Below are positions 8,356 to 18,892 of a DNA stretch of 64,000 nt, in pieces; position 1 is the stretch's first letter; each line of letters starts with the position of its first letter. Under the pieces are notes generated by a model. The model saw only the letters and a list, made by a program, of their open reading frames with translations, searched no databases and was not told the DNA's origin. Position numbers and translations under genes: made by a program. The stretch is from Blastococcus sp. (GTDB lineage: Bacteria; Actinomycetota; Actinomycetes; Mycobacteriales; Geodermatophilaceae): assembly GCA_025465355.1 (NCBI GenBank), contig JAODNN010000183.1, forward strand, positions 30,309 to 94,308, given 5' to 3'.

Positions 8356-9321
8356 CGCGGCACGGAAGGTCTGCCGGTAGGCGCGGGGGGACACTCCCCT
8401 GCGGCGGGTGAACTGCTCGCGCAGGCCGGCCGCGGTGCCGAAACCGACCAGCCGGGCGATCTCCTCGACCGCTGCATCGGTCTCCTCGAGCAACGCCTCG
8501 GCCGCGGCCAGCCGCCGGCCGAGCAGCCAGGCGTGCGGGGTGGTGCCGGTCGTGGCCTTGAACCGGCGGGCGAAGCTCCGCGGGCTCATCAGCGCGCGGC
8601 GGGCCAGGGTCTCGACCGTGATGTCGTCGCCGAGATGCCCACCCGCCCAGTCCAGGACGGCGCCCAGCAGGTCGTCCTGGCACTCGGCGACGGGGGCGTC
8701 GATGAACTGCGCCTGGCCGCCGTCGCGGTGCGGCGGCACGACCATCTCCCGCGCCAGGGCGTTGGCCGCCGCGGCACCCCACTCGCGGCGGACCAGGTAC
8801 AGCAGGGTGTCCACGCCGGCCGCCGTCCCGGCGCCGGTGAGCACCTGCCCGTTGTCGACGTAGAGGACCGAGGGGTCGACCTGCACCGCGGGGAACCGGG
8901 CGGCGAGCTCGCCGGCCCACTTCCAGTGCGTGGTGACCCGCTTGCCGTCGAGCAGCCCGGCGGCGGCCAGGACGAAGGCGCCCGTGCAGTGGCTGACGAT
9001 CGTCGCGCCGCGGGCGTGCGCCGTCCGGACGGCGTCGAGCAGCGCCGGCGAGGGGACGCTGTCGAACAGCTCCCAGGCCGTGATCGAGATGATGTCCGAG
9101 CGGGCCAGGCGCTCCAGGCCGTGCTCGACGGTGATGGGAATGCCCGTGTCGGTGCGCAGCACCCCCGGTGTCTCGCTGACCAGCCCGAAGTCGAACCGTG
9201 GCAGGCCCATGTGGCGGCGGTCGTAGCCGAACACCTCGGCACACACACCCACCCCGAAGGCGCCGATCAGCCCGTCGGCGACGACGACGCTGACGACCAG
9301 GGGACGCCCGTTCTCCGTCAT
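8227..9321 (-). CDS. GlxA-type AraC-family transcriptional regulator with DJ-1/PfpI sensor domain
   Basis: 364 residues. Residues ~1-185 form a DJ-1/PfpI-like domain with the elbow [10 protein letters not shown] near 110; residues ~220-325 form the two AraC helix-turn-helix units ([21 protein letters not shown] and [17 protein letters not shown]). GlxA/FtrA-like regulators sense small ligands, often amino-acid derivatives, and activate nearby catabolic genes. A ~40-residue tail after the HTH overlaps the convergent Cys-rich gene. The target is not evident here. Confidence 0.9.
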   Translation of the reverse strand: MTENGRPLVVSVVVADGLIGAFGVGVCAEVFGYDRRHMGLPRFDFGLVSETPGVLRTDTGIPITVEHGLERLARSDIISITAWELFDSVPSPALLDAVRTAHARGATIVSHCTGAFVLAAAGLLDGKRVTTHWKWAGELAARFPAVQVDPSVLYVDNGQVLTGAGTAAGVDTLLYLVRREWGAAAANALAREMVVPPHRDGGQAQFIDAPVAECQDDLLGAVLDWAGGHLGDDITVETLARRALMSPRSFARRFKATTGTTPHAWLLGRRLAAAEALLEETDAAVEEIARLVGFGTAAGLREQFTRRRGVSPRAYRQTFRAASAEGTMPVQLDGHRAGRVGETISTGGMGRDQTLVEAQLGQPA

Positions 9322-9436
9322 GCGCAGACTATGGCAGGAAAAGCACTGTCGTGGTCATTTCTGCCACTCACATCCGGGCGTGACCGGAGAGAAGCTCGAG
9401 AGGCGGAGGAGTTCACCTCCGCCTAGCCTCGAACAC

Positions 9437-9649
9437 ATGAGCGAACCCCGGGCCGACGACCCCACCACCGAGAAGGACCCCTCCGACTGGGTGACCGGCG
9501 ACGAGCCGGCCACCGGAGCCCAGAAGAGCTACCTGGAGACCCTGTCCCGTCAGGCCGGCGAGGGCTCCGACACCGCCGTGCCGGACGACCTCACCAAGGC
9601 GGACGCCTCGCGGAAGATCGACGAACTGAAGGAGGAGACCGGCCGCTAG
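9437..9649 (+). CDS. DUF3072 domain-containing small protein
   Basis: 70 residues from ATG 9437. The acidic N-terminal half is followed by the DUF3072 pattern: ATGAQKSYLETLSRQAGE, then DLTKADASRKIDELKE. Function unknown; DUF3072 proteins are small, soluble and common in actinobacteria. Its stop overlaps the convergent regX3 stop by 4 nt. It is too small to be an enzyme and may bind a partner through its C-terminal helices. Confidence 0.85.
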   Translation: MSEPRADDPTTEKDPSDWVTGDEPATGAQKSYLETLSRQAGEGSDTAVPDDLTKADASRKIDELKEETGR

Positions 9650-10326
9650 GCCTCGAGCTTGTAGCCGAGCCCGCGGACGGTCAGGAGGTACTTCGGCATG
9701 GCCGGGTCGGGCTCGAGCTTCGCCCGGAGCCGCTTGACGTGGACGTCGAGGGTCTTGGTGTCGCCCACGTAGTCCGAGCCCCAGACCCGGTCGATGAGCT
9801 GGCCGCGGGTGAGCACCCGACCGGCGTTGCGCAGCAGGAACTCGAGCAGGTCGAACTCCTTGAGGGGCAGTGCCACCGGTTCGCCGTCCACGGAGACGGT
9901 GTGCCGCTCGACGTCCATGCGCACGGGGCCGGCCTCGAGTACCGCCTCGGACGGCAGCTCGGTGTCACCGTGCCGGCGCAGTACGGCCCGGATGCGGGCG
10001 ACCAGTTCGCGCGCCGAGTACGGCTTGGTCACGTAGTCGTCCGCGCCCAGTTCGAGGCCGACGACTTTGTCGATCTCGGAGTCCTTCGCGGTGAGCATGA
10101 TGATCGGCACGCTGCTGCGGGCCCGCAGGGCGCGGCAGACCTCGGTGCCCGACAGTCCGGGCAGCATCAGGTCGAGCAGCACGATGTCCGCGCCGGCGCG
10201 ATCGAACTCCGCCAGCGCCTGCGGCCCGCTCTCGGCCACGACCGCGTCGAAGCCCTCCCTCCGCAGCATGTACGACAGCGCGTCGGAGAACGACTCCTCG
10301 TCCTCGACGACCAGCACTCGGGTCAT
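9646..10326 (-). CDS. regX3: Phosphate-responsive response regulator RegX3
   Basis: 226 residues, OmpR/PhoB family. The receiver has acidic residues VVEDEE (8-11), the phospho-acceptor Asp in IVLLDLMLPG (about 52) and Lys in VTKPYS (about 101). The C-terminal winged helix (LPLKEFDLLEFLL... TRGQLIDRVWGSDY, then LDVHVKRLR) binds PHO-type direct repeats. It is coupled to senX3 by ATGA overlap and lies near phoU, as in all actinobacterial senX3-regX3 loci; it should activate pst and other phosphate-scavenging genes under low phosphate. Confidence 0.95.
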   Translation of the reverse strand: MTRVLVVEDEESFSDALSYMLRREGFDAVVAESGPQALAEFDRAGADIVLLDLMLPGLSGTEVCRALRARSSVPIIMLTAKDSEIDKVVGLELGADDYVTKPYSARELVARIRAVLRRHGDTELPSEAVLEAGPVRMDVERHTVSVDGEPVALPLKEFDLLEFLLRNAGRVLTRGQLIDRVWGSDYVGDTKTLDVHVKRLRAKLEPDPAMPKYLLTVRGLGYKLEA

Positions 10327-11501
10327 GACCGCTCCCTCTCCGGGCTCAGTTCTGCCGGAACGGCACTGTTGGCGAGCGGGATGCGCAAGGTGAACGTCGA
10401 CCCCAGCCCCTCCTCGCTCCAGACGGTGACGGCGCCACCGTGGTTGTTCGCCACGTGCTTCACGATGGCCAGGCCCAGCCCGGTCCCCCCGGTGCTGCTC
10501 GCCCGCGACTGGTCCACCCGGTAGAAGCGCTCGAACACCCGCTGCCGGTCCTTGCGCGGGATCCCGATACCACTGTCGGTGACGGCGATCTCGGCGAATC
10601 CGGAGCGGGCACGCGCCGCGACGGCGATCCGGTTCTCCCCCTCGCTGTAAGCCACGGCGTTGGCCAGCAGGTTGGTCACCGCCGTCGCGAGCTGGCTCTC
10701 CACGCCGCGGACGACGAGGCCGGACTGACCGCCCACCACGATCTCCAGGTCCTTGGCGCGTGCCGCGGTGCGGGTCCGGTCCAGGGCCTCGGCGAGCACG
10801 GTGTCGACGTCCACGCTGACCAACTCGGGCAACGGCTCGCCGCCCTGCAGCCGGGAGAGGTCGATCAGCTCGCGCACCAGCCGGGCCAGCCGGTCGGCCT
10901 CGTGGGTGATCCGGCCGGCGAAGCGCTGCACGGCCTCGGGATCGTCGGCCGCCCCCTCGATCGCCTCCGCCAGCAGGGAGAGCGCCCCGACCGGGGTCTT
11001 CAGCTCGTGGCCGACGTTGGCGACGAAGTCGCGGCGCACCGCCTCGGTCCGGCGGGTCTCCGTCACGTCCTGGAGCACCAGCGCGATCGGCCCCGGGCGC
11101 GGAACGGTGCCGCTGTCGAGCCGGACGCCGTGCACGCCCACCATCCGGGGACCGGAGCCGACCAGGTCGCCGGGCAGCCCGATGTCGGTGCGGCGACTGC
11201 CCCCCTCGCGGACGCAGTGGACCAGGGCCAGCAGGTCGGGCACGACCAATCGGGTGCCACGGACGATGCCCAGCGCCCGGGCGGCGGGATTGGCCAGCAG
11301 CACGGCGTCGTCGGCGCCGACGAGGACGACGGCCGGATCCATCAGGTCCAGCAGCCGGCGTGCCAGGGCGGCCTCCGGGGCTGCGACCGCAGGCCCCAGC
11401 GTCTCCGGACCGCCGGAGGCCCGACGGGGTCGGAGCAGAACCAGGGCAGCCACCGTCCCGCCGAGGAGGAGGCCGACCACGAGGGCGGCCAGGGGACTCA
11501 C
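10323..11501 (-). CDS. senX3: Sensor histidine kinase SenX3
   Basis: 392 residues from a GTG. One N-terminal membrane segment (about 4-24), a PAS-like domain (about 45-155), the HisKA H-box FVANVGHELKTPVGAL (His about 169), and an HATPase domain with N, G1 (DSGIGIP) and G2 (TGGTGLGLAIV) boxes. It phosphorylates or dephosphorylates RegX3 according to phosphate supply, signalled through the Pst transporter and PhoU. A single membrane segment and PAS domain match mycobacterial SenX3. The promoter is shared divergently with phoU. Confidence 0.95.
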   Translation of the reverse strand: MSPLAALVVGLLLGGTVAALVLLRPRRASGGPETLGPAVAAPEAALARRLLDLMDPAVVLVGADDAVLLANPAARALGIVRGTRLVVPDLLALVHCVREGGSRRTDIGLPGDLVGSGPRMVGVHGVRLDSGTVPRPGPIALVLQDVTETRRTEAVRRDFVANVGHELKTPVGALSLLAEAIEGAADDPEAVQRFAGRITHEADRLARLVRELIDLSRLQGGEPLPELVSVDVDTVLAEALDRTRTAARAKDLEIVVGGQSGLVVRGVESQLATAVTNLLANAVAYSEGENRIAVAARARSGFAEIAVTDSGIGIPRKDRQRVFERFYRVDQSRASSTGGTGLGLAIVKHVANNHGGAVTVWSEEGLGSTFTLRIPLANSAVPAELSPERERS

Positions 11502-11574
11502 GGCCCCGATGCTAGGTCGGCTCGCGCTCGGACAGGGTCCTGGCGGACGGAGGTTCCTCCCCTTCGGGGTCAGA

Positions 11575-11603
11575 GTTCACCTCCACGAGGCCGCCCGTTC
11601 ACC
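11575..11603. promoter_or_regulatory. PHO-box-like GTTCACC repeats between senX3 and phoU
   Basis: GTTCACC occurs at 11575 and again at 11597, exactly 22 nt apart, i.e. two 11-nt turns, in the divergent senX3/phoU promoter. Actinobacterial PhoP/RegX3 regulators bind 11-nt direct repeats with this core. Autoregulation of senX3-regX3 and control of phoU by RegX3 is therefore likely. The 11-nt unit between the two copies does not match well. Confidence 0.55.
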
Positions 11604-11696
11604 AGTTACCCGGCCCGGACCTGGCGGAGCGTCCTAGGCTCCAGGTAACGCGGAACGGCTGCACACCCGGGGATGCGCTGACCGCCCGACGAGGGG

Positions 11697-12359
11697 ATGA
11701 ACGTGCGGGAGAGCTACCGCGAGGAACTCGACGACATCAGGGCCTGCCTGGTGGAGCTGGCGAACTCGGTGGGTTCGCAGATGAGCACCGCCACCACCGC
11801 CCTGCTCGATGCCGACGTCGCACTGGCCGACCTCGTCATCGCCGGCGACCAGCAGATCGACGACACCCGCGAGAGCGTCGAGCAGCGCTGTTTCACACTG
11901 CTGGCCCGCCAGCAGCCGGTGGCCACCGACCTGCGCACCATCGTGGTGGCGACGCGGATCGCCAGCGACCTCGAGCGCATGGGCGACCTCGCCGTGCACA
12001 TCGCCAAAGTCGCCCGGATGCGATTCCCCGACCACGCCGTCCCGCAGGAGGTCCGCCCGGCCTTCCTGGAGGCCGGGCACGTCGCCGAGATGCTGGTGAC
12101 CAAGGCAGGCACGGTCATCGCGACGCGTGACGTCGAGGCCGCGCGCGAGCTCGAGACCGACGACGACGCCATGGACCGGCTGCACCGTGGCCTGTTCCGG
12201 CAGGTGCTCTCCCACGACTGGACGTACGGCATCGAGGCGGCCATCGACATCACGCTGCTCGGCCGCTACTACGAGCGCTTCGCCGACCACTCCGTCAGCG
12301 TCGCCCGCCGGGTGGTCTACCTGGTGACCGGCGAACGGCACGCGGTCGAGAGCGCCTAG
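11697..12359 (+). CDS. phoU: Phosphate signalling complex protein PhoU
   Basis: 220 residues, the standard PhoU length, built of two similar three-helix repeats; each has the E/DxxxD metal-binding pattern (DLASDLERMGDLAVHIAK-like in the first half, LLGRYYERFADHSVSVA in the second). PhoU links the Pst transporter to the sensor kinase and keeps SenX3 in the phosphatase state when phosphate is ample. It is divergent from senX3, and its 3' end runs into a strong hairpin shared with gpmA. Confidence 0.95.
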   Translation: MNVRESYREELDDIRACLVELANSVGSQMSTATTALLDADVALADLVIAGDQQIDDTRESVEQRCFTLLARQQPVATDLRTIVVATRIASDLERMGDLAVHIAKVARMRFPDHAVPQEVRPAFLEAGHVAEMLVTKAGTVIATRDVEAARELETDDDAMDRLHRGLFRQVLSHDWTYGIEAAIDITLLGRYYERFADHSVSVARRVVYLVTGERHAVESA

Positions 12360-12364
12360 GAGGA

Positions 12365-12420
12365 GGCCCCTCTGCAGGGTCCCGCCGCGAGCTTGCGAGG
12401 GGTGGGGGCAGAGGGGTCCT
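12365..12420. terminator. Bidirectional terminator made of a family-specific palindromic repeat
   Basis: A 9-bp perfect stem (cccctctgc 12367-12375 with gcagagggg 12408-12416) encloses the core ccacccctcgcaagctcg (minus strand). On the plus strand it is followed by tcctttta, a short T run suited to ending phoU; on the minus strand it closes just after gpmA's end. The same core and outer arms recur in the tandem copies at 60978-61074, so this is one member of a dispersed repeat. Confidence 0.7.
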
Positions 12421-12421
12421 T

Positions 12422-13183
12422 TTACTTCTTTCCCTGGTTCTTGACGGCCTCGATCGCGGCGGCCGCGGCCTCGGGATCGAGGTACTCGCCGCCGGGCTTG
12501 ACGGGGCGCAGATCGTCGTCCAGGTCGTAGCGCAGCGGGACGCCGGTGGGGATGTTCAGGCCGACGACCTCGTCGTCCCCCATGCCGTCCAGGTGCTTGA
12601 CCAGGGCCCGCAGGCTGTTGCCGTGCGCGGCCACGAGGACCGTGGCGCCGCTGCGCAGGTCGGGCACGATCGCGTCGTACCAGTAGGGCAGCATCCGGAC
12701 GACGACGTCGGCCAGGCACTCGGTCGCGGGGCGGGCCTCCGGCGGCAGGAACGCGTATCGCGGGTCGTCGTCCTGGGCGAACTCGCTGCCGGGCTCGATC
12801 GGCGGCGGCGGGGTGCTGTACGAGCGGCGCCAGAGCATGAACTGTTCCTCGCCGTACTCGGCGAGGGTCGCCGCCTTGTCCTTGCCCTGCAGCGCGCCGT
12901 AGTGCCGCTCGTTGAGCCGCCACGAGCGGCGGACGGGAATCCACTGCCGGTCGGCCTCGGCCAGCGCGAGCTCGGCCGTGCTGATCGCGCGCTTGAGCAC
13001 CGAGGTGTGCAGGACGTCCGGGAGCAGGCCGTTCTCGGCCAGCAGCCGGCCGCCGCGGGCTGCCTCCTCCCGGCCCTTCTCCGACAGCGGGACGTCCACC
13101 CAGCCGGTGAACAGATTCGCCTTGTTCCACTCGCTCTCGCCGTGGCGGAGCAGCACGAGGGTTCCCGTCGAGGTGGTCGTCAC
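12422..13183 (-). CDS. gpmA: 2,3-bisphosphoglycerate-dependent phosphoglycerate mutase
   Basis: 253 residues. The phosphohistidine motif [12 protein letters not shown] puts the catalytic His near residue 14; the second His is in AAHGNSLR (about 187) and the catalytic Glu in [10 protein letters not shown] (about 92). It interconverts 3- and 2-phosphoglycerate in glycolysis. It is the last gene of the minus-strand run from mshA and lies beside phoU/senX3, as gpm1 does in mycobacteria. Confidence 0.96.
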   Translation of the reverse strand: MTTTSTGTLVLLRHGESEWNKANLFTGWVDVPLSEKGREEAARGGRLLAENGLLPDVLHTSVLKRAISTAELALAEADRQWIPVRRSWRLNERHYGALQGKDKAATLAEYGEEQFMLWRRSYSTPPPPIEPGSEFAQDDDPRYAFLPPEARPATECLADVVVRMLPYWYDAIVPDLRSGATVLVAAHGNSLRALVKHLDGMGDDEVVGLNIPTGVPLRYDLDDDLRPVKPGGEYLDPEAAAAAIEAVKNQGKK

Positions 13184-13232
13184 GCCGCCATCCTGCCGGA
13201 ACGCACCGGCTCCGGCCCGACCGGTCGCCTCC

Positions 13233-14492
13233 TCAGGCGATGGCGGCGGGGGCGAGGCAGGCCGCGGCGTTGCGGGCCGACGCGACCGAGTCGGCGACGA
13301 TCTCGCCGGCCCGGCGCAGCTGCTCCGGGGTATGCGTGGCCATCAGGGTCAGCCGGAGGACGCCGCGACCCCGCGGGACGGCGGGATAGGTGACGGCGTT
13401 CGTGTAGACGCCGGCCTCGAAGGCGAGCCGCCATGCGGGACCGGTGACCTCGTCCGGACCGGTGGGGACGGCGATGACCGCGCCCTCGCCCGGGATCGGG
13501 CGTGCGCGGTTCTCCGTGAGCACCCGGCGCAGCAGGGCACAGTTGTCCTGGAGCGTGGCGACCCGTTCGGGCTCACTGCGCAGGATGCGCAGGGCGGTCA
13601 GCGCCGCGGCCACGGAGGCGGGGTCGTTGGCAGCGCTGAACACGTAGGGCATGGCGGAGGCGCGGATCCCCTCCGCGGCCGCGCGGGACGTCATGATGGC
13701 GCCGCCGACGCTGGCCAGGGACTTGCTGAGGGCGATCGTGACCGCGTCGACACGGTGGAGCACCCCGGTCTCCTCCGCGGCCCCCCGGCCCCCGTCGCCG
13801 ATCACCCCCAGGCCGTGGGCCTCGTCCACCACGAGCCGGGCGCGGGTCGCGCCGCAGATGTCAGCGAGCTCGGCGAGCGGCGCGAGCTCTCCGGTCATCG
13901 AGTAGACGCCGTCGACGACCACCACGACGCCGGCGCGGGAGTCGACCCGCGCCAGCCGCTCCTTCAGGCTGCCGAGGTCGTTGTGGCGGAAGCGGACGGC
14001 CGTGCCCCGACTCGCGCCGGCGGCTGCGTGCAGGCTGGCGTGGACGTGACCGTCGACGAGCAGGACGTCCTCGGGCCCGCAGATCGTGGACAGCAGCCCG
14101 ACGTTGGCGTTGACGCCCGAGGAGGTGAGCACCGCGGCCTCGGTGCCGTAGTAGTCGGCGAGCTCCTCCTCCAGGCGCAGGTGCAGCCCGGTCGTGCCGT
14201 TGAGCACGCGGCTACCGGAGGTGCTCGTGCCGTAGCGCCGCAGCGCCTCGGCCGCTGCCGCGGCCACCCGTGGGTCACCGGCCAGCCCGAGGTAGTTACC
14301 GGTGCCGAGGTTGATCCGCTCGCGCCCGTCGGCGTAGCGGGTCATCGGCAGCGGGGCACCCGCCGTCGGCACCGCGAATGCGGCCGCCCCCGGCCCCTCG
14401 GGATCGCGGAGCATCGCGGCCAGCGGGTTCTCCAGGAGTGGCGCGAAGGGATCCCGTCGTCCCGCGAGCGGGGCGTCGCGGGGATCGGGCAC
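13233..14492 (-). CDS. PLP-dependent alpha-oxoamine synthase (BioF/KBL-like)
   Basis: 419 residues from a GTG. Fold type I aminotransferase with the AOS pattern: [10 protein letters not shown] near 63, [13 protein letters not shown] near 89, [14 protein letters not shown], the [17 protein letters not shown] loop with the PLP-binding Asp and His, and the Schiff-base Lys in [12 protein letters not shown] (about 253). Relatives condense an acyl thioester with an amino acid (8-amino-7-oxononanoate, aminolevulinate, 2-amino-3-oxobutyrate, CAI-1-type autoinducers). No biotin genes are near, so a BioF role is not supported; the product is unknown. It sits between an exporter and gpmA. Confidence 0.85.
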   Translation of the reverse strand: MPDPRDAPLAGRRDPFAPLLENPLAAMLRDPEGPGAAAFAVPTAGAPLPMTRYADGRERINLGTGNYLGLAGDPRVAAAAAEALRRYGTSTSGSRVLNGTTGLHLRLEEELADYYGTEAAVLTSSGVNANVGLLSTICGPEDVLLVDGHVHASLHAAAGASRGTAVRFRHNDLGSLKERLARVDSRAGVVVVVDGVYSMTGELAPLAELADICGATRARLVVDEAHGLGVIGDGGRGAAEETGVLHRVDAVTIALSKSLASVGGAIMTSRAAAEGIRASAMPYVFSAANDPASVAAALTALRILRSEPERVATLQDNCALLRRVLTENRARPIPGEGAVIAVPTGPDEVTGPAWRLAFEAGVYTNAVTYPAVPRGRGVLRLTLMATHTPEQLRRAGEIVADSVASARNAAACLAPAAIA

Positions 14493-14589
14493 GGGGCGCT
14501 CCCTTCGGACGGCGCGGGGAGTCGCGCGGCTGACTGCTCACCGTTTGCGGAAAACCACGCTGAGTCAACGTCGGTCTGCCACCACCGGG

Positions 14590-16167
14590 TCAGTGAGTGC
14601 CCGGGAACCCCCGGTCGCGTCTGCCCGGCAGCCACAGGAGGACCACGCCCAGCGCGATCAGGGCAGCGGCGGCGGTGCCGAGGGCGGTGAGGTGCATGGC
14701 CGACACGAACGCGTCGCGGGCCGGATCGGCCAGCCGGGCCGCAGCGTGGGCAGCCGCAGGGTTCCCGGCGGCCTGGACCTGGCCGACGGCGGTCAGGGTG
14801 GCGATGATCGACTGGCTCGCCTCACCGCGCACGCCGGCGGGTAGGGCGTCGACCGCCTGCCCCAGGTGGGCCGAGTAGCCGGCGGCGAGCACCGAGCCGA
14901 GGATCGCGACTCCCAGCGCCCCGCCGATCTGGCGGGCCGAGTTGTTCACCGCGGCCCCGGCGCCGGCCTTCTCCCGTGGGACGACGGACATGATCGACTC
15001 GGTGGCGGGGGCCATCACCGACCCCATGCCCACCCCCTGCAGGAACAGGATGAGCAGGACGAGCCAGAGCGGGGCGGACTGGTCGAGCAGCTGGAACCCG
15101 GCGAAGGACAGCGCGATGAGCAGGAACCCGGTCGCGCAGACGGCCTTCGCGCCGAAACGCGCGGCGAGCCGGGAGCTGCGCGGGCCCATGATCCCCATGC
15201 CGACGGCCAGGGGGATGAGCGCCGCACCGCTCTGCAGGGGGCTGTAGCCGCGGGCGCCCTGGAGGTAGTACACGAGGTAGAACGTCGCGCCCTGCAGCGC
15301 GAAGAAGTTCAGGCCCAGGGCGCCCGCGGCGGCGGAGAAGGCGGGGTTGCCGAAGAGCGAGACGTCGAGCGCCGGGTGCGTGGAGCGCCGTTGCAGCCAG
15401 ACGAAGAGCGCCAGCATCGCCAGCCCCCCGAGCAGCGGGACGAGGACGCCCGGCGTCGTCCAGCCCTGACCGGAGCCGCCGCGGATGATGCCGTAGACGA
15501 CCCCGGCCAGCGCCCCGATGGAGAGCAGCACGCCGGGGAGGTCGACCCGACCGGGCGAGGGGTCCCGCGACTCGGGCACCACGGCGAGGATGCCCACGAC
15601 GCCGAGGGCGGCCACGGGCACCCCGATGAGGAAGACCGCTCCCCACCAGAAGTGCTCGAGCACCAGCCCGCCGGCGAGCGGGCCACCGGCCACGGCGATT
15701 CCGGCGGTACCGGACCAGACGCCGATCGCCCGGCCACGTTCGCCCGGCGGGAAGACATTGGTGATGACGGCGAGGGTGGTCGGCTGGACGGCGGCACCGC
15801 CGATGCCCATGACCGCGCGCCAGGCGATGAGCTCCAGCGGACTGCTGCTGAACGCGGCGAACACCGAGCCCGTGGCGAAGATCGCCAGACCGATGAGGAG
15901 CACCTTCCGGCGGCCGATGCGGTCACCGACGACGCCCCAGGTGAAGAGGAGGCCCGCGAACACCAGGATGTAGGCATCGATGGCCCACTGCAGCTCACCC
16001 TGCGTGGCCCCGAGTTCGCGCTGCAGCGTGGGGATGGCGACGTTGAGAATCGTGTTCCCCATGATCACCACGACCAGGCAGACGGTCATCGTGGCGAGCA
16101 CCCACCACCGGCGGGCGTGACCGGCCCGGAGATCGTCAGGCGGAGCCGCCCGGTCGACGGCGGTCAC
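14590..16167 (-). CDS. MFS transporter, DHA2 (EmrB/QacA-type) drug:H+ antiporter
   Basis: 525 residues with about 14 hydrophobic segments, the DHA2 count. Motif A appears as GVVGDRIGRRKVLL near residue 82, and motif C-like GxxxGPxxGG as GIAVAGGPLAGG near 155. The N terminus begins at segment one shortly after a basic stretch (GHARRWW). It would export a hydrophobic or cationic compound using the proton gradient. Its GTG start overlaps the YbjN stop by 4 nt, so it is expressed with mshA. No substrate can be assigned. Confidence 0.9.
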   Translation of the reverse strand: MTAVDRAAPPDDLRAGHARRWWVLATMTVCLVVVIMGNTILNVAIPTLQRELGATQGELQWAIDAYILVFAGLLFTWGVVGDRIGRRKVLLIGLAIFATGSVFAAFSSSPLELIAWRAVMGIGGAAVQPTTLAVITNVFPPGERGRAIGVWSGTAGIAVAGGPLAGGLVLEHFWWGAVFLIGVPVAALGVVGILAVVPESRDPSPGRVDLPGVLLSIGALAGVVYGIIRGGSGQGWTTPGVLVPLLGGLAMLALFVWLQRRSTHPALDVSLFGNPAFSAAAGALGLNFFALQGATFYLVYYLQGARGYSPLQSGAALIPLAVGMGIMGPRSSRLAARFGAKAVCATGFLLIALSFAGFQLLDQSAPLWLVLLILFLQGVGMGSVMAPATESIMSVVPREKAGAGAAVNNSARQIGGALGVAILGSVLAAGYSAHLGQAVDALPAGVRGEASQSIIATLTAVGQVQAAGNPAAAHAAARLADPARDAFVSAMHLTALGTAAAALIALGVVLLWLPGRRDRGFPGTH

Positions 16168-16682
16168 GGCCGGCGCGTGGGGTCCGCGAACGCCGCGAAG
16201 GCCTCCAGGTTGCGCAGCGACTCACCGCGCTTGACCCGCCACTCCCACTCGCGGCGGATCGAGCTGCCGAAGCCGATCTCCAGCATCGCGTTGAAGTGGT
16301 CGTCGGCGTAGCTGAGCACCGACCCCAGGATCCGGTCGATCTCCTCGGGGGTGACCGCGGCGTGCGGCAGCCGCCCGGTCAGGTAGACGTCGCCGACGCT
16401 GTCGATCGAGTAGGCGACGCCGTACATGCGGGCGTTGTGCTGGAGCAGGAAGGTCCACAGCTGCTCACGGTTCTCGTCGGGCTGGCGGCAGACGAACGCC
16501 TCCACCCGCAGTGCGTGCTCACCGACGATCAGCCCACAGACGGTCTTGAGCTTCTTCGTGCCGGGCAGGTCGACCAGCCACTGGCCCGGTGCGGGGTGCT
16601 CGTGAACGAGGTCGCTGTCGCGCACCACCTGCTCGATGACCGAGTCCAGCTCGGCGACGGACCGTTCCCCTGCCCCGGTCAT
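16164..16682 (-). CDS. YbjN domain-containing protein
   Basis: 172 residues. YbjN proteins are small alpha-beta proteins resembling type III secretion chaperones and have been linked to bacterial stress responses. The pattern [29 protein letters not shown], with the C-terminal [22 protein letters not shown], matches the form found next to mshA in actinobacteria (mycobacterial Rv0487). Its ATG overlaps the mshA stop by 4 nt and its stop overlaps the exporter start, so the three are one transcription unit. Biochemical role unknown. Confidence 0.88.
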   Translation of the reverse strand: MTGAGERSVAELDSVIEQVVRDSDLVHEHPAPGQWLVDLPGTKKLKTVCGLIVGEHALRVEAFVCRQPDENREQLWTFLLQHNARMYGVAYSIDSVGDVYLTGRLPHAAVTPEEIDRILGSVLSYADDHFNAMLEIGFGSSIRREWEWRVKRGESLRNLEAFAAFADPTRRP

Positions 16683-18016
16683 CGGGCGACCTGCACCCCC
16701 GGGAGCGCCCGCAGCGGGCCGAGCAGCCTTTCCCGCGCCGGTCGTGGCGGGGTGGCGGCCATCTCCTCGGCGGCGGAGACGTAGCCGGCCACCAGGCTGT
16801 CGACGGTGCGGTCCCAGGAGAACCGGGCTGCGTGCCGCCGTGCACCGGCCGAGAGAAGCTCGCGGCGGGCCAGGACCTCGCGGACCGACCGGGCGTAGTC
16901 GCGGGGGTCGTGTCCGGCGACCAGCACGCCCGAGACGCCGTCCCGGACCGCCGTCGGCAGCCCGCCGACAGCGGCGGCGACGACGGGTGTCCCGCAGGCC
17001 TGCGCCTCGAGCGCGACCAGCCCGAACGACTCGTTGTGGCTGGGGACGACGGTGACGTCAGCGGCGCGGTAGTGCTCGGCGAGCCGCTCGGGGGGCTGGG
17101 GCGGGAAGAACCGGACCAGGTCGACGATGCCGAGATCGGCGGCCAGCTGTTCGAGCTGGCGGGGCGCCTCCAGTCCGGAGCCGCTGGGAGCGCCGACGAC
17201 GTGCACCCGCAGGCGGTCGCGCAGCATGGGGTCGTCGGCGAGCAGCCGCGCCGCGGCCGACAGCAGCACGTCCGGGGCCTTGAGCGGCTGGATCCGCCCC
17301 ACGAACAGGAGGACGACGTCGTCGTCCGGCACGCCGACCGCTCGACGGGCGGCCGCCCGGTCGCCGGGCGCGAACCGGTCGAGGTCGACGCCCGGGGGGA
17401 CGACGAGGGTGCGGGCCGGGTCGGCGCCGTAGTGGCGGACGAGCTGGCGGGCCTCCTCGTCGGTGTTGGCGATCAGCCGGTCCGCCTCGTCGACGACCTG
17501 CTGTTCACCGATCACCCGAGAGCGCGGCTCGGGACGGTCGCCGTCCGCCAGTGCCTCGTTCTTGACCTTGGCGAGGGTGTGTGCGGTGTGGATCAGCGGC
17601 ACGCTCCACCGGTCGCGGGCCAGCCAGCCCACCTGGCCGGAGAGCCAGTAGTGCGAGTGGACGACGTCGTAGTAGCCCGGCTCGTGCTGCGCCTCCTCGC
17701 GCAGGACCGCGGCCGTGAAGGCGCAGAGCTGGGCGGGCAACTCGTCCTTGCCCAGCCCCTCGAACGGGCCGGCGCTGACGTGCCGCACCGTGACGCCCGG
17801 GCTCATCTCCACCACGGGCGGAAGGTCGCTGGAGGTCGCGCGGGTGAAGACCTCCACCTCGATGCCACGGGCGGCCAGGCGCCGGGAGACCTCGACGATG
17901 TAGACGTTCATGCCGCCGGCATCGCCCGCACCGGGCTGGTCGAGCGGGCTGGTGTGCACCGAGAGGGTTGCCACCCGTCGGGGCATGCCGGAACGGGGCA
18001 GCCGGCGAACGGGCAC
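16679..18016 (-). CDS. mshA: D-inositol-3-phosphate glycosyltransferase (mycothiol step 1)
   Basis: 445 residues from GTG 18016, chosen because a strong Shine-Dalgarno GGGAGGT ends 6 nt upstream; an internal ATG at 17986 is possible. GT4 (GT-B) retaining glycosyltransferase: HTSPL then [11 protein letters not shown] forms the donor/acceptor loop, [11 protein letters not shown] and [11 protein letters not shown] lie in the first Rossmann domain, and the E-x7-E element is in [15 protein letters not shown]. It joins GlcNAc from UDP-GlcNAc to 1L-myo-inositol-1-phosphate, the first committed step of mycothiol synthesis. The open frame continues far upstream but is antisense to other genes. Confidence 0.95.
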   Translation of the reverse strand: MPVRRLPRSGMPRRVATLSVHTSPLDQPGAGDAGGMNVYIVEVSRRLAARGIEVEVFTRATSSDLPPVVEMSPGVTVRHVSAGPFEGLGKDELPAQLCAFTAAVLREEAQHEPGYYDVVHSHYWLSGQVGWLARDRWSVPLIHTAHTLAKVKNEALADGDRPEPRSRVIGEQQVVDEADRLIANTDEEARQLVRHYGADPARTLVVPPGVDLDRFAPGDRAAARRAVGVPDDDVVLLFVGRIQPLKAPDVLLSAAARLLADDPMLRDRLRVHVVGAPSGSGLEAPRQLEQLAADLGIVDLVRFFPPQPPERLAEHYRAADVTVVPSHNESFGLVALEAQACGTPVVAAAVGGLPTAVRDGVSGVLVAGHDPRDYARSVREVLARRELLSAGARRHAARFSWDRTVDSLVAGYVSAAEEMAATPPRPARERLLGPLRALPGVQVAR

Positions 18017-18106
18017 GCGTGGACCTCCCGCCCTGCTCAGCTGTAGAGGGGCACCGATCGGCACCCCTGTCGACTCTCCATCCTGCAACAACGCCAGGAT
18101 GGGCAC

Positions 18107-18892
18107 ATGTCCGGTCCCGTTCCTCCCCCCTCGTCCGGGTACCGCGGCCTGCCGGGTGCGGGCCGCACTGCCGTCGTCACGGGCGCCTCGAGCGGCATCG
18201 GTGCCGCCACCGCGAGGCGGCTGGCCGCCGAGGGCTTCGACGTCGTCATGGGTGCACGACGGCAAGACCGCCTGACCAGACTCGCCGGCGCCATCGGCGC
18301 CCGTGCTCTGCCGTTGGACGTCACCGATCCGGCGTCGGTGGAGGCATTCGCCGCCGCGCTCGACCGGGTCGACGTGCTGGTCAACAACGCGGGAGGCGCA
18401 TTCGATGCCGCCCGCGTCGAAGATGCCGACCTGGAGTCGTGGACGCGCACGTACGAGGTCAACGTGCTCGGCACGGTCCGGCTGACGAAGGCGCTGCTGC
18501 CCGCGCTGCGCTTGTCGGGTGCGGGCGACGTCCTGTTCGTCGGCTCCACCGCGGGGCTGACGAGTTACGAAGGCGGCGCCTCCTACACGGCGGCCAAGCA
18601 CGGGGTGCACACGCTGGCCGAGACCCTGCGGCTGGAGCTCAACGGCGAGCCGGTGCGGGTGATGGAGATCGCGCCCGGGATGGTGCGCACGGAGGAGTTC
18701 TCGGTCAACCGGCTCGGCTCGGCGGAGGCCGCGGACGGCGTCTACCGCGGGGTGCCCGAGCCGCTGGTGGCCGATGACATCGCCGACTGCATCGCCTGGG
18801 CGGTGACGCGTCCGCACCACGTGAACGTCGACCTGATGGTGGTCCGCCCGCTCGCCCAGGCCGCCCAGTACAAGGTGGCCCGAGAGGATTAG
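18107..18892 (+). CDS. Classical SDR-family oxidoreductase
   Basis: 261 residues. The cofactor motif TGASSGIG (about 25-32), an NNAG turn (about 93) and the catalytic Ser/Tyr/Lys set (VGSTAG, then SYTAAKHG near 160) are all present. An Arg after the second strand (GARRQDRL) favours NADP. It lies between mshA and murB, as does an SDR gene (Rv0484c) in mycobacteria. The stop overlaps the convergent murB stop by 4 nt. Substrate unknown. Confidence 0.9.
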   Translation: MSGPVPPPSSGYRGLPGAGRTAVVTGASSGIGAATARRLAAEGFDVVMGARRQDRLTRLAGAIGARALPLDVTDPASVEAFAAALDRVDVLVNNAGGAFDAARVEDADLESWTRTYEVNVLGTVRLTKALLPALRLSGAGDVLFVGSTAGLTSYEGGASYTAAKHGVHTLAETLRLELNGEPVRVMEIAPGMVRTEEFSVNRLGSAEAADGVYRGVPEPLVADDIADCIAWAVTRPHHVNVDLMVVRPLAQAAQYKVARED